Below, piece after piece: positions 45,895 through 54,895 of a stretch of 64,000 nt of DNA. The position numbers and the translations under genes are program-made. Under the pieces are notes generated by a model, which had not been told where the DNA came from, did not search any database, and saw only the letters and a list, made by a program, of their open reading frames with translations. Source of the stretch: Fortiea sp. LEGE XX443 (lineage in GTDB: Bacteria > Cyanobacteriota > Cyanobacteriia > Cyanobacteriales > Nostocaceae); NCBI RefSeq assembly GCF_015206815.1, contig NZ_JADEXZ010000007.1, positions 59,762 to 123,761 of the forward strand, written 5' to 3'. Numbering within the stretch: the first letter of the stretch is position 1; every line of letters starts with the position of its first letter.

Positions 45895-46221
45895 ATGAAT
45901 CAGCAAGTTAAAGTTGTTAAGCTCAACGGCATTATCGACACTACAAATTCACAAAATCTCAGAGAAAATATTACTTATCTTCAAGAAAGTGGTGCAAAAA
46001 TTGTGCTAGTCGATTGTCAAGATGTAACATTTATGGACAGTTCAGCCTTGGGGGCTTTGGTATTAGCCTTCAAAACATTAAGAGCAGCCGGTACAAAATT
46101 AGTTCTTTGTTCGATTAATGAACAAGTCAGAATTTTATTTGAATTGACTGGTATGGATAAAGTTTTTGAAATCTTTCCTAGCCAAGATGAGTTTCATCAA
46201 GTTGTAATTTCTAACAATTAA
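45895..46221 (+). CDS. STAS-domain anti-sigma factor antagonist
   Basis: A 108-residue SpoIIAA/RsbV-like protein: VVKLNGIIDTTNSQNLRENI, VLVDCQDVTFMDSSALGALV, in which the phosphorylatable Ser is in MDSSALG, and LVLCSINEQVRILFELTGM. Partner proteins dephosphorylate it, releasing an anti-sigma factor. A SpoIIE-type phosphatase gene is convergent, immediately downstream. The ATG at 45895 is preferred over an upstream TTG (45835) because the first 20 residues would not match the family. Confidence 0.92.
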   Translation: MNQQVKVVKLNGIIDTTNSQNLRENITYLQESGAKIVLVDCQDVTFMDSSALGALVLAFKTLRAAGTKLVLCSINEQVRILFELTGMDKVFEIFPSQDEFHQVVISNN

Positions 46222-47364
46222 TTAATCAAATTTAATTTGTAAGATTGATAGATCATCATCAAAAGCCTCTTTGGAGTTTAAAGCAATCAGGTAATTTAAT
46301 ACTTGTTCGAGTGGGCAATCAATAGTATTTTGTAAGCTCGTCAATATTTGAATTAAACCATCTAAACTCCAAAGAGTTCCATCTGATTTTGTAATCTCGT
46401 AAGCACCATCACTAAAAATATACAGGTTGCTAAATTTTTCAATTTTACAACAGGCATCAACGTATTTTGCTTCAGGAAACATGCCAACTGGCATCCCAGG
46501 AGTTCTCAATAGTTGAACTTCTGTCTTTTTTGCAAATTGACCAGATCCAGATACTAATATTGCTGGTGGATGGCCAGCACTAGCGTAAATTAACTGCCGC
46601 GTAACTCGGTTATAAACTCCGTACCAAATAGTAAAATATTTATCATTTTGATAACTCATTTGAAAGGTTTCATTTAAAGCCTTGAGTACATCACTCGGTT
46701 GATAGTAATTCAGACTTTTTATAGCACGGGAACGTAACAAATTTAGTACAGAAATAGAAGGGAGAGTGGCTTTAAGTCCATGTCCGGCTGTATCTAATAA
46801 GTAAATTGCCAAATAATCAGAATCTAACCAATAATAATCAAAACAATCACCACCAAGTTGCTGTGAAGGAATGAAACAGGAGTTGATCAGTAATGGTTCA
46901 GTTGTAGGTAAAGGTAAAAGCGATCGCACATACTCGGCGGCTTGTGCCAATTCTGTTTCTAAAAGCTGCTTTTGGGTTTGTAAATCTCGACTCAATTGAT
47001 GTAGACGTAATCCGGCTCTTACCCTAGCTTTTAATTCATTCTGCTCGATAGGTTTAGTGATAAAATCATCAGCACCAGCATCTAATCCTTGAACGCGATC
47101 GGCAACAGAATCTAAAGATGTTAATAAAATAAAAAAACTAGTAGATAAATTAGGATTTTTTTTAATGTAATTACATACTTCTAGCCCATTTAAGATAGGC
47201 ATAATCCAATCACAAATAATCAGTGCTGGATGACAAGCGATCGCCTTAGTAATTCCCTCCTCTCCATCGCTGGCAGTAACTACCTTATATCCTTGTTTTT
47301 CTAACAGCCTTTTGAGAAATATTTGGATTGTAGTATCATCATCAATTACTAATATTTGAAACAT
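46222..47364 (-). CDS. Response regulator with SpoIIE-type phosphatase domain
   Basis: A 380-residue RsbU-like protein. Receiver domain: residues 1-120, with phosphoacceptor Asp in ALIICDWIMPILNGLEVC and Lys in DDFITKPIEQNELKARV. A coiled coil (130-150) links to a PP2C/SpoIIE phosphatase (160-380) with GGDCFDYYWLDSDYLAIYL, LLDTAGHGLKATLPSISVL, LIYASAGHPPAILV and LYIFSDGAYEI (metal-binding Asp/Gly motifs). It likely controls the STAS protein encoded convergently one base away. Together they form a sigma or signalling partner-switch pair; the upstream kinase is not in this window. Confidence 0.92.
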   Translation of the reverse strand: MFQILVIDDDTTIQIFLKRLLEKQGYKVVTASDGEEGITKAIACHPALIICDWIMPILNGLEVCNYIKKNPNLSTSFFILLTSLDSVADRVQGLDAGADDFITKPIEQNELKARVRAGLRLHQLSRDLQTQKQLLETELAQAAEYVRSLLPLPTTEPLLINSCFIPSQQLGGDCFDYYWLDSDYLAIYLLDTAGHGLKATLPSISVLNLLRSRAIKSLNYYQPSDVLKALNETFQMSYQNDKYFTIWYGVYNRVTRQLIYASAGHPPAILVSGSGQFAKKTEVQLLRTPGMPVGMFPEAKYVDACCKIEKFSNLYIFSDGAYEITKSDGTLWSLDGLIQILTSLQNTIDCPLEQVLNYLIALNSKEAFDDDLSILQIKFD

Positions 47365-47517
47365 AAAAAGGTTAAAAAATAATTAATAATTATTTGACAT
47401 CATAAAAAATGACCCAGGTATAAGCGATTTCTCAACCTTTCTATCTGTATTTAAAAATTAGTATGCCCTATGTCCCATTAACTATGAATTTTATAGTTTT
47501 TCGACAGTGATCAACAA

Positions 47518-48285
47518 TTATGGTGGTGAGAGAGGATTCATCCATAAGAGGATGGCACGTTTGAGTTGAGTTAAATCGCGGTATACTTCTTGCTTAAACC
47601 ATTGTCCAAAAGCATCAAAAGGAGTAAATGAAGTTCCTGTTTGCCATTTGATATCTTGTCCTAAAGGTGTTGTATGAGTTCCAGGTAAAGTTTGTATCGT
47701 CACCATTTCTGGAAAGCGTTGTTGTAAAATTTTGGTTAAAACTGCTGATTGATCGAGGGTATCGTTATTGAATTTGATTAATAAATTACGGCGGACTTTA
47801 TAACTTTCTTGGACAATTTTATTGGTTTCTAATGGCGAGGGGGTAAACTCAATCGCCAAAGTAGAATTTAATTGCTCTACTAAAGGAATAGCATCCCTAG
47901 CAGCATAGTTATTAAAGGATATTAAAATATTACCTGCTCTTTCTACAGCGCACAGGCTACCTATAAGTAAGTGGAGTTTGCAACCCATGCTGTGTCCAAT
48001 ACCATAGGTAGGGAGATAAAGCTTACGCAATAAAGCTGCGTCGTGTAAGCGTTCTAGAGTGCGTTCAAAGTTAAGTAAAACAGATTTAGCGATCGCTATA
48101 TGATCTAAAGTATTGACAAAAGGGGTAGCTATGACAACATATCCCTTACTCGCCAACTGTTCGAGTAACCAACGATAAGTTAGGTGCGGTGCAGTAGCAA
48201 CAAACGCACCTCCTAAGAAATGGATAATACCTATGGGATTTTGGGGAATCAGAACCCAGTTACCTCTAATTTCTTTCCAGTCCAT
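47518..48285 (-). CDS. DUF1350 protein
   Basis: A 255-residue member of a family found in cyanobacteria and plastids with an alpha/beta-hydrolase-like core: MDWKEIRGNWVLIPQNPIGI, IIHFLGGAFVATAPHLTYRW, LASKGYVVIATPFVNTLDH, and PTYGIGHSMGCKLHLLIGSL with the G-x-S-x-G-like nucleophile region. GTHTTPLGQDIKW may supply the His. Function unknown. The gene stands alone. Confidence 0.87.
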   Translation of the reverse strand: MDWKEIRGNWVLIPQNPIGIIHFLGGAFVATAPHLTYRWLLEQLASKGYVVIATPFVNTLDHIAIAKSVLLNFERTLERLHDAALLRKLYLPTYGIGHSMGCKLHLLIGSLCAVERAGNILISFNNYAARDAIPLVEQLNSTLAIEFTPSPLETNKIVQESYKVRRNLLIKFNNDTLDQSAVLTKILQQRFPEMVTIQTLPGTHTTPLGQDIKWQTGTSFTPFDAFGQWFKQEVYRDLTQLKRAILLWMNPLSPP

Positions 48286-48510
48286 GCCTGTAGGCGATCG
48301 CTTGATTTACACTTCTTTATATTAGACCGGGAATTGCAACGATGGGGTAATCTCAGTTAGTTAATTTCTCCGTGTGCGCTAGTTATTCCAACGCAGGGAA
48401 CCCGTGCAACACAATCTCTTCGTTGATTTGTTGAGGGGTTGAATACATGAAGACGATCGCCATTTAACCTGTAGAATGCAAGCAGCGATCGCCTGGAACA
48501 AATTTGTCAG

Positions 48511-49005
48511 TTAAAATCTCAAACCCACACCACCTTGCACCGCAACAGCAGCACCGCCGCCATCACGATAGGCATCAAAGGCAATAATAGCGTTGCCAAA
48601 AATCACAGTATTGCTATTGGGAACGACGTAATCAATTCCTGGTTGTAGGGCAAAACTAATCTTGTTACCAACAGGAGAAGCGCTATCACCCCCGGTTAAC
48701 ACCAAACCGGCTCCCAAATAAGCATCTGTTTGCCAGTTGAGTGGCAAGTCGTAAGATACAGTAGGCACAACAGCAGTGTTTTGACCAATTAATGCTTGAG
48801 CGCGAAAAGAAATTGGTGCTTCCAGAAGCTTGTAGCGAAAAGCCAAAACTCCACCAACTTGAATACCATCAGTCAATCCGACAGTCGGGCCGATACCAAC
48901 ATAGCTCCCGTATGCGACTTGAGCTTGTGCTGATTGAGAGCCGATCATCAGACTGAAAACAGTACTAGCTACAAAAATTGAACCTAAATAAGGAAGATAC
49001 CTCAT
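48511..49005 (-). CDS. Secreted beta-barrel-like outer-membrane protein
   Basis: A 164-residue protein with a signal peptide (MRYLPYLGSIFVAS to AQA), then alternating hydrophobic strands separated by turns (SYVGIGPTVGLTDGIQVGGV, FRYKLLEAPISFRAQALIG, LGAGLVLTGG, VQGGVGLRF) ending in aromatic Phe, as in small outer-membrane barrels. ATG 49005 with GGAG before it is chosen over an upstream ATG at 49041. It follows the pentapeptide-repeat gene by 90 bp on the same strand. Confidence 0.7.
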   Translation of the reverse strand: MRYLPYLGSIFVASTVFSLMIGSQSAQAQVAYGSYVGIGPTVGLTDGIQVGGVLAFRYKLLEAPISFRAQALIGQNTAVVPTVSYDLPLNWQTDAYLGAGLVLTGGDSASPVGNKISFALQPGIDYVVPNSNTVIFGNAIIAFDAYRDGGGAAVAVQGGVGLRF

Positions 49006-49095
49006 CACCCGACTCCTCACACCATAATAGGATGTTGTCATTTGTTATTAGTGAGGAGGTAGGATTAAGTATTCTCCTTTCTCCCCATCTAAATT

Positions 49096-51240
49096 TTACG
49101 GGCAGCGAGGATGAATGCCACCTTGAGTACAAATGTAAGCTAGTTGCTTTGCATCTAAGTTCTTCGCTTGGGAAAAATCAACTCCTGTTACTACAGCAGA
49201 TACTGTACCAATATCTGGCGTTTGAACAAATTGATCTGCTGGATCTTGTCTGCTAGGTGCAAGAATTGTATCTTTAAAATCTGCTCCGGTAACATTTGCA
49301 CCTCTTAAATCTGCAAGACTCAGATCAGCGTTGCGTAAGTCAGCGTTTTCTAATTGGGCTGAACGTAAAACAGCACCAGTTAGACGACTAGCACTCAGAC
49401 TAGCATTGCTAAGATTTGCATGATCTAAATAAGCTCCAGATAAATCTGAACCTTGCCAATCAGTCTTAGTTAAGTTGGCAAATGACAATTGTGTCCCGAT
49501 CGCAATCACACGGCCTAAACGAGCCGCGTAGAGATTGGCTTCGTTTAATTTAGCATCGCCTAAATCGGCTCCAGTCAAGCTGGAATTTTCTAAAACTGCA
49601 CCTCGTAAATCGGCTCCCACAAGTTGGGCGCTGCTGAGGTTAGCGCCAATTAAACGTGCATTTGCTAAATTAGCGCGGTTGAGAGTCGCCCGACTTAAAT
49701 CACTACCAGTCAACAACACCCGACTGAGGTTAGCATCGGTGAGATTAGCCTGTTTCATCTGCACTTGAGTTAAGTCAGCGATCGCATCATCGAAAGTATC
49801 CCAACGTCCATCTTCACCGACACTGCGAAAACGGCTACCCTTAAAACTGGCTTGGTTGAGATCCGCAGATTTTAACTTGACTCCTGACAAATCAATATCA
49901 TCTAAAACCAAGTTGAAAAAAGAACTTCCTGCACTACTGCTTTGACTCAAAGTAGTTCGACTCAGATCAAGACCGTTGATTTTGCCACCGTAAACATTCA
50001 AAATTTTGTTAATCGTCTGCTGGTTCAGTTGCAACCGCTTTTGCCACAATTCTCGCTCTTGAGATGCGCTACTAGAAGCAGATTGCAGTTCGTTAGCCAA
50101 AAACTGATTCTTATTTTTTAATTCTGGGATGGCAGAAATCCCAACGGTTGTCAAAGCTTGTTGAATAGAATTCAAAAGTACGGGGTTACTTTCGTTAACC
50201 AACAGATCAGTTAAAAATTGGATGGATTGCGGATCATTGAGACTACCCATTGCCAGAATCGTGCTTTGGCGCTCTTCCAGACTAGCCGCAGAGTTGGGAC
50301 TAACTTGTTTGACGAGTTCCAAAAACTTTTGGCTGTTAATTTGTTTGGTTTCCCGCTGATTTTGCTGCTTTTGGATATAAATTTGAGTACCGATTAAAGT
50401 AGCCAGCACCGTAGTCATACTTCCCAGTGTGACCAAAAATAGAGCTAGGTTCGAGTTTTGCCGCACCCGTCGCCACAATGTGGGCAAATTAGTTTCCGCG
50501 GTGCTACCTATGAGTGCAGGGGCTGTTTCAGTTGCTGCTTGGGCTTCCGGTTCATTGGTTTTGACTAATCCATTTCGCCCATTTGGACGTTTACCATCAA
50601 TAGCATCAGTACCTGCTAACCAATCGTGCAAGGCGCGACGACCTTGGCGGGATGACAAAGATATGCTTTCGCCTAGCACCATCAACACGGCCAAAAATGT
50701 AAATAAACCTAAATTGGGAAAAGCAAAGCTGTACCGCCAGAGTATATAAGCGATGGAAACTGGCACAGACCATCTGCCAATTCCTTCTCGTATTACAGAT
50801 GCTCCTAAACCAGGGGGTTTACCTTGCTCGTTGACAATCCGCACACCAAACCAACGTTTAGGCAGAGTGCTGCCAGTTTTTGCCAGTAAATACAATTGCC
50901 ACCACGACAGCGTTACAGGCGCAATTAAAGCCAACATCCATAAATAATTAGTCGGCCAAGTAACATTCCGAATCCCATAGCTTACAGGCAAAGCTAGAGG
51001 CCGAGCGATCGCTCTTTCTGTAACTACCAATACAGGATGAAGCGGTACGCGGTTGATATCGCTTCTCGAATTGGCATAGGCTCCCAATCCAAAAGGAACC
51101 AACCCACTGGTAGTCACCAGCGCAATTTCAGCTGTCCACGCGGCAAAGCGTCTGGTAATTAACGGTAGTGAATTGGCTTTTGTCGGTGCTTTTGACTTAC
51201 TAGGTTGACTATCATTTCTCCTCACAATTGGGGTCGTCAT
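49096..51240 (-). CDS. RDD, HEAT and pentapeptide-repeat membrane protein
   Basis: A 714-residue protein with an N-terminal RDD domain of several spans (about residues 25-215, RRFAAWTAEIALVTTSGLVP, LPKRWFGVRIVNEQGKP, RRALHDWLAGTDAID). It continues with one span at about 260-285 (LALFLVTLGSMTTVLATLIG), a HEAT-like stretch at about 305-375 (ERQSTILAMGSLNDPQSIQF) and a long right-handed pentapeptide-repeat helix at about 420-690 (ADLNQASF, ANLTDANLSRVLL, ADLRGANVTGADF). The helix probably forms a soluble rod. Function unknown. The 115-aa gene 59 bp upstream is likely in the same operon. Confidence 0.88.
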   Translation of the reverse strand: MTTPIVRRNDSQPSKSKAPTKANSLPLITRRFAAWTAEIALVTTSGLVPFGLGAYANSRSDINRVPLHPVLVVTERAIARPLALPVSYGIRNVTWPTNYLWMLALIAPVTLSWWQLYLLAKTGSTLPKRWFGVRIVNEQGKPPGLGASVIREGIGRWSVPVSIAYILWRYSFAFPNLGLFTFLAVLMVLGESISLSSRQGRRALHDWLAGTDAIDGKRPNGRNGLVKTNEPEAQAATETAPALIGSTAETNLPTLWRRVRQNSNLALFLVTLGSMTTVLATLIGTQIYIQKQQNQRETKQINSQKFLELVKQVSPNSAASLEERQSTILAMGSLNDPQSIQFLTDLLVNESNPVLLNSIQQALTTVGISAIPELKNKNQFLANELQSASSSASQERELWQKRLQLNQQTINKILNVYGGKINGLDLSRTTLSQSSSAGSSFFNLVLDDIDLSGVKLKSADLNQASFKGSRFRSVGEDGRWDTFDDAIADLTQVQMKQANLTDANLSRVLLTGSDLSRATLNRANLANARLIGANLSSAQLVGADLRGAVLENSSLTGADLGDAKLNEANLYAARLGRVIAIGTQLSFANLTKTDWQGSDLSGAYLDHANLSNASLSASRLTGAVLRSAQLENADLRNADLSLADLRGANVTGADFKDTILAPSRQDPADQFVQTPDIGTVSAVVTGVDFSQAKNLDAKQLAYICTQGGIHPRCP

Positions 51241-51299
51241 TGAATAATTCCCTTTAACTTTAATCGTTTTGCCTTTACTGGCGTGGTTAATATAGAGTG

Positions 51300-51647
51300 T
51301 TATTGCTTATTGGAAAAGCTACCAGAGACAAAAAATTTGTATCCAAGATACACTAACCCTGCCAACACTGCCAGACTAATTGCAGAGGTAACGAGTTTTA
51401 GTACTGCTTGCAACACTGCCAAACCTAATAACACCATTACGCCCACAACTACCAGCTTGCCCGTCCCAGATAAACTTTTAAACCAGAGTTGTGAGCGTGT
51501 GAAGTGCAGTTTAAAATTAAGCAAATTAAACTGAGATTGCTGTCTTGCTTCTTTTGTTTTTTCTGCCTCCACACTTCCAGAATTAATCTCTGCCTCTAGC
51601 TTTCGGAGGCGTTGCTGCAAATCGTCTTCAGGTTGAGGATTCATCAA
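51300..51647 (-). CDS. Small two-span hypothetical membrane protein
   Basis: A 115-residue protein: acidic coiled-coil-like N-terminus (EDDLQQRLRKLEAEINSGSV), then two adjacent hydrophobic segments (KLVVVGVMVLLGLAVLQAVL and ISLAVLAGLVYLGYKFFV). It lies first in a three-gene minus-strand run with the RDD/pentapeptide protein and the beta-barrel protein. The layout resembles proteins that serve membrane organisation. No domain name is claimed. Confidence 0.75.
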   Translation of the reverse strand: MMNPQPEDDLQQRLRKLEAEINSGSVEAEKTKEARQQSQFNLLNFKLHFTRSQLWFKSLSGTGKLVVVGVMVLLGLAVLQAVLKLVTSAISLAVLAGLVYLGYKFFVSGSFSNKQ

Positions 51648-52008
51648 TCTTTTCTACCTCTGCTAAGACACTTGTTCAACAGGTGATCAACCACATCCGC
51701 ACTTTTAAGGGTTATGTTTGTGATTTTAACTAATGTTTTGTTTTTACAAGACTTATATTGGCAGAAAAAATAAATCTTTTTTGCTGACTAGTTATTAGGC
51801 ATAGATTAAAAGTATTTATGGGGCATTAAGAGAATATTGGTTTAAAGTTTTGAACTCGTACAGAATTCAGAATGACTCCTGACTCCTTAATTCTGTTTGA
51901 TAAAATTTTATACGGCGTTTTCAGGAACACTGAGGTATTGGCATCGTCTATTAGCTCAGACTATTTATATCAATATCGCTCTAGAAATAGTCGGGAGCAT
52001 TAATTAAT
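51648..52008. other. Intergenic region, no gene seen
   Basis: Divergent promoters for the 51647 and 52009 genes must lie here. Sequence is AT-rich without a recognised element. Confidence 0.4.
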
Positions 52009-52446
52009 ATGAAGACTTTGAGGCTATTGAAAGTTGTTCCCGTTGCCGTAGTACTGAGTATGGTAATTATCAAGCCTAACTGGGCGGAAGTACCGACAGT
52101 CCCAATTTCACCAAAACTACAATCAGACCCGCTAGTTTTAAGTGGCAAATCTGGAGGGACTGTCCACAGTAACTGCGGTAATATTTCTGCTACACCCAAT
52201 CAAATTATCCAGGTGAAAGAGTCAATGCCCTACATGCGATTAACGGTTGAGAGCCTTGGACAGTCAACACTTCTAATCGATGGGCCAGGAGGGCGCTTTT
52301 GCGTTTTAGCAGATAGATACTCTGGAAATAAACCAGAGTTATCCGGTTACTGGCAAGCTGGATATTACTCGTTATATGTAGGTGAATTGTCTCAGGGACA
52401 ATATAACTATACTCTCTCGATTTCGCAACAAAAAAAGCCTAAATAG
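52009..52446 (+). CDS. Secreted hypothetical protein
   Basis: A 145-residue protein with a signal peptide (MKTLRLLKVVPVAVVLSMVI, cleaved near WAEVP) and a probable beta-sandwich domain: LVLSGKSGGTVHSNCGNISA, PYMRLTVESLGQSTLLIDGP, FCVLADRYSG and YWQAGYYSLYVGELSQGQYN. Two Cys (52 and 103 or so) could form a disulfide. The pattern recalls pre-peptidase C-type (PPC) domains. No function is assigned. Confidence 0.7.
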   Translation: MKTLRLLKVVPVAVVLSMVIIKPNWAEVPTVPISPKLQSDPLVLSGKSGGTVHSNCGNISATPNQIIQVKESMPYMRLTVESLGQSTLLIDGPGGRFCVLADRYSGNKPELSGYWQAGYYSLYVGELSQGQYNYTLSISQQKKPK

Positions 52447-52674
52447 TCTGAATTTACCTCGTTGCAAACGCATCATAGCAGGGGACAGGTTAGAGGTGAC
52501 ACTTCGGCATGGTTCGACTGCGCTTACCAGCCGCTCAGTGACCGCATGTGACAGGGTTAAAAGTCTTTTGTGATCTGGGTTTGAGCATCTGAATCATGTC
52601 CTAATCATCTTGGCTGTTCCTATAAATAGCCTTAAAGCCTTGCTAGGTCAGATCCACAAACTTCTTGGACAATA
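52447..52674. other. Intergenic region with dispersed repeat
   Basis: At about 52500-52545 a copy of the hairpin repeat (GGTTCGACTGCGC ... CGCTCAGTGACC) seen at 19065 and inside mfd is present. No gene. Confidence 0.5.
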
Positions 52675-52812
52675 GACCTCTTGCATGAACTTAGATTATG
52701 TCTACTAAAGAGGTGAATTTTCCGTAACTCCTTGCGTTTACTCTGAGAGTTTTGCCTTAGCAGTATGCGTGAGGCGGAAAATTCTTGTTATCCAATATTC
52801 GTGCAAGAAGTC
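52675..52812. mobile_element. 138-bp MITE flanked by TA
   Basis: Terminal inverted repeats GACCTCTTGCATGAA (52675-52689) and TTCGTGCAAGAAGTC (52798-52812) with TA at both outer edges (52673-52674, 52813-52814). A second inverted repeat GAATTTTCCG/GCGGAAAATTC lies inside. Too small to code for a transposase. TA duplication suggests IS630/Tc1-mariner mobilisation. Confidence 0.65.
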
Positions 52813-52887
52813 TAATTTGTACCTAGTAAGAGTGATTCCAAAAAGCTTAAAAATCCCTTGTTTGCTTGGGGAAGTTCAGTTGAAGAT

Positions 52888-54576
52888 TTAGAAAGTGAAT
52901 GTGGTTCTTATTGTCCCAATCACAATATCATCGTTGTTATTGTTGTGGTCTGGAGCAGTTAACCAGACGACTCCTGGAGTAATGGTGATATTATCTGTCA
53001 GTTTGTACTGGTAGAAACCTTCAATGTGCAGTGAAGTATCAGGATCTGTGCCGATCGCATTTCTCAGTCCACTACTAGCACCAGTTACTTTTGGTTCCAT
53101 CCCCACAATAATGCCACCAACACTACCTTTTTTACCTAAATCTGGGAAGGCCAGCGTAACAGCATAATTCCAAATGTCTAGTTCACCACGAGGTAATGTT
53201 CCGGCTTCTGTGGTAACTTCCGAGAGTGTGCGCGTGTTAGTATAACCAACCCAACCACCAATCACAAACTTCGGACTAAGTTGAAAGGATGCTTGAAAAC
53301 CGTAGGAATTGCTGGAAATTGGCAAATCTGAACCTGCAAATTGACTCAAAGAACCTGGCAAAGAAGGACTATCTGCCAAAACAGTACGCAGGTTTGCGCG
53401 GTTGCTACCAGTAGTCAAGTCAGCGTTATAAGAATTAACGTATGTAAAACCGAGAGTTAAACTTTCAACAGGTTGGACGGTTAATTGTCCAATAGCACCG
53501 TAAGGCCCGTTAAACAAACCACTACCAGAAGAAGGATCGTTAGGGCTGCTGGCTAGATAACCCAAAGTTAATTCTAGTTTGTCATTGAATTGATGTCTAA
53601 TGCCAATCCCCGCACCGTCAACCGGATAATAAATGGGGTTGCGTGTACCAAAACTAGACAGCGCCCCAAAATCACCATCACCATCAAAAAATGGGTTGAC
53701 TGTGTTGGTAAAGTCATCAGCTGCACCAGCGTTGGCTTCTAATATAACGGTCGTTTTGTCACCTAGCGGGAAGCTATATAACAGTGCATCTATTTCTACA
53801 TCATTATTACTTCCCGAACTGAAAGTGTCATTGGTAAACCGCAAATCCCCTTCTGGTGTGAGGGTAGAAGCAGACAAAGCATCTAAGTTTGTGGCTTGGA
53901 GTCGAGTTCTTAACAAGTCTTGACCTGTAAAACTAGTGTCTAGGTCAAGACGGATTCTATTTCCAAAGGAAGTGACTCTATCGATTCTCTCACCATTGGC
54001 ATTACTGCCTGCAAAAATGCTGATGGGTGCAATCACAACAATACCATTGAGTTTGGTTGTGGTTGAGAATTGATTAGCTTCCAATTCAGCGGTGCGTGCT
54101 TCTACTGCGTCTACACGACCTCGTAATGTGGCCAGTTCGGCGGCAAATTCTTCTTGGAGTTTTTGTAGTTGAGCTAAATCTTGTTTGGTGACTAAATCAG
54201 CTGTGGCGGTAGCCAATAGTTCGTTAACTCTATCCAAACAAGCATTTAAACCCGCAGCAAACTCATAGCGAGTTAGTGCGCGATTACCACGATAAGTGCT
54301 GTTTGGATAACCTGCAATACAACCATAACGCTCTACGAGCGATTGCAAAGCTTGAAATGCCCAGTCTGTGGGTTGCACATCTGACAATTGAGACACAGAG
54401 GTAACTTGTGCCATGACATTTTCTTGAGTTAAATTCTCAACTGTTTGTTCTGGAGTAGCAACAACTTTATCTTCTGATGTTGTGGATATTTCCACTGCTA
54501 ATGCAATAGGAGTGACTGATAGTATTGTGCTGCAAACGGCTGGAATAGACAGTAAATACGGCAATCTCTTCAGCAT
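52888..54576 (-). CDS. SLH-domain OprB-type porin
   Basis: A 562-residue cyanobacterial outer-membrane porin. Signal peptide at residues 1-28. An SLH domain at about 60-115 (QLSDVQPTDWAFQALQSLVE, GYPNSTYRGNRALTRYEFAA) binds pyruvylated wall polysaccharide. A coiled coil at 118-165 (LAQLQKLQEEFAAELATLRG) precedes an OprB-like 14-18-strand barrel ending in GTIRTTFTF with a terminal Phe. It lets small solutes and possibly iron or zinc pass. It is divergent from the zinc ABC genes and may share metal control with them. Confidence 0.92.
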   Translation of the reverse strand: MLKRLPYLLSIPAVCSTILSVTPIALAVEISTTSEDKVVATPEQTVENLTQENVMAQVTSVSQLSDVQPTDWAFQALQSLVERYGCIAGYPNSTYRGNRALTRYEFAAGLNACLDRVNELLATATADLVTKQDLAQLQKLQEEFAAELATLRGRVDAVEARTAELEANQFSTTTKLNGIVVIAPISIFAGSNANGERIDRVTSFGNRIRLDLDTSFTGQDLLRTRLQATNLDALSASTLTPEGDLRFTNDTFSSGSNNDVEIDALLYSFPLGDKTTVILEANAGAADDFTNTVNPFFDGDGDFGALSSFGTRNPIYYPVDGAGIGIRHQFNDKLELTLGYLASSPNDPSSGSGLFNGPYGAIGQLTVQPVESLTLGFTYVNSYNADLTTGSNRANLRTVLADSPSLPGSLSQFAGSDLPISSNSYGFQASFQLSPKFVIGGWVGYTNTRTLSEVTTEAGTLPRGELDIWNYAVTLAFPDLGKKGSVGGIIVGMEPKVTGASSGLRNAIGTDPDTSLHIEGFYQYKLTDNITITPGVVWLTAPDHNNNNDDIVIGTIRTTFTF

Positions 54577-54895
54577 TTTCCCTCACACTTCTTTATTATC
54601 GGTAGCGCTAAATACTGCGCTTTTTAACTAGCACTTTTAAAAAGTATTCTCAAAATATTATCAGTAGCAAGCAACTTTTTTAACAAACTAATTTAAGAAA
54701 TGTTTAATTCTTCAAGTCATTAAAAAAGACAGCCAAAACTGTCACAACCCACAAAAATTAAATGTGATTGCTTATACAAAAATAATACTGACTTTATTGC
54801 ATGAGAATGAGAATTATTATAGAATATTTTTGAAAATAAGTATTATTGTCATAGTGGCAAAAATAAAACAAGATTCTTTTCCTGGGAGAAACGTT
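54577..54895. promoter_or_regulatory. Divergent control region of porin and znuA, with Zur-like half sites
   Basis: TGAGAATTATTATAG at 54808-54822 matches 11 of 14 defined positions of the cyanobacterial Zur consensus TGATAAT-N-ATTATCA. A perfect half site ATTATCA (54657-54663, TGATAAT on the minus strand) lies on the porin side. This is suggestive of zinc-dependent repression, not proof. Confidence 0.5.
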
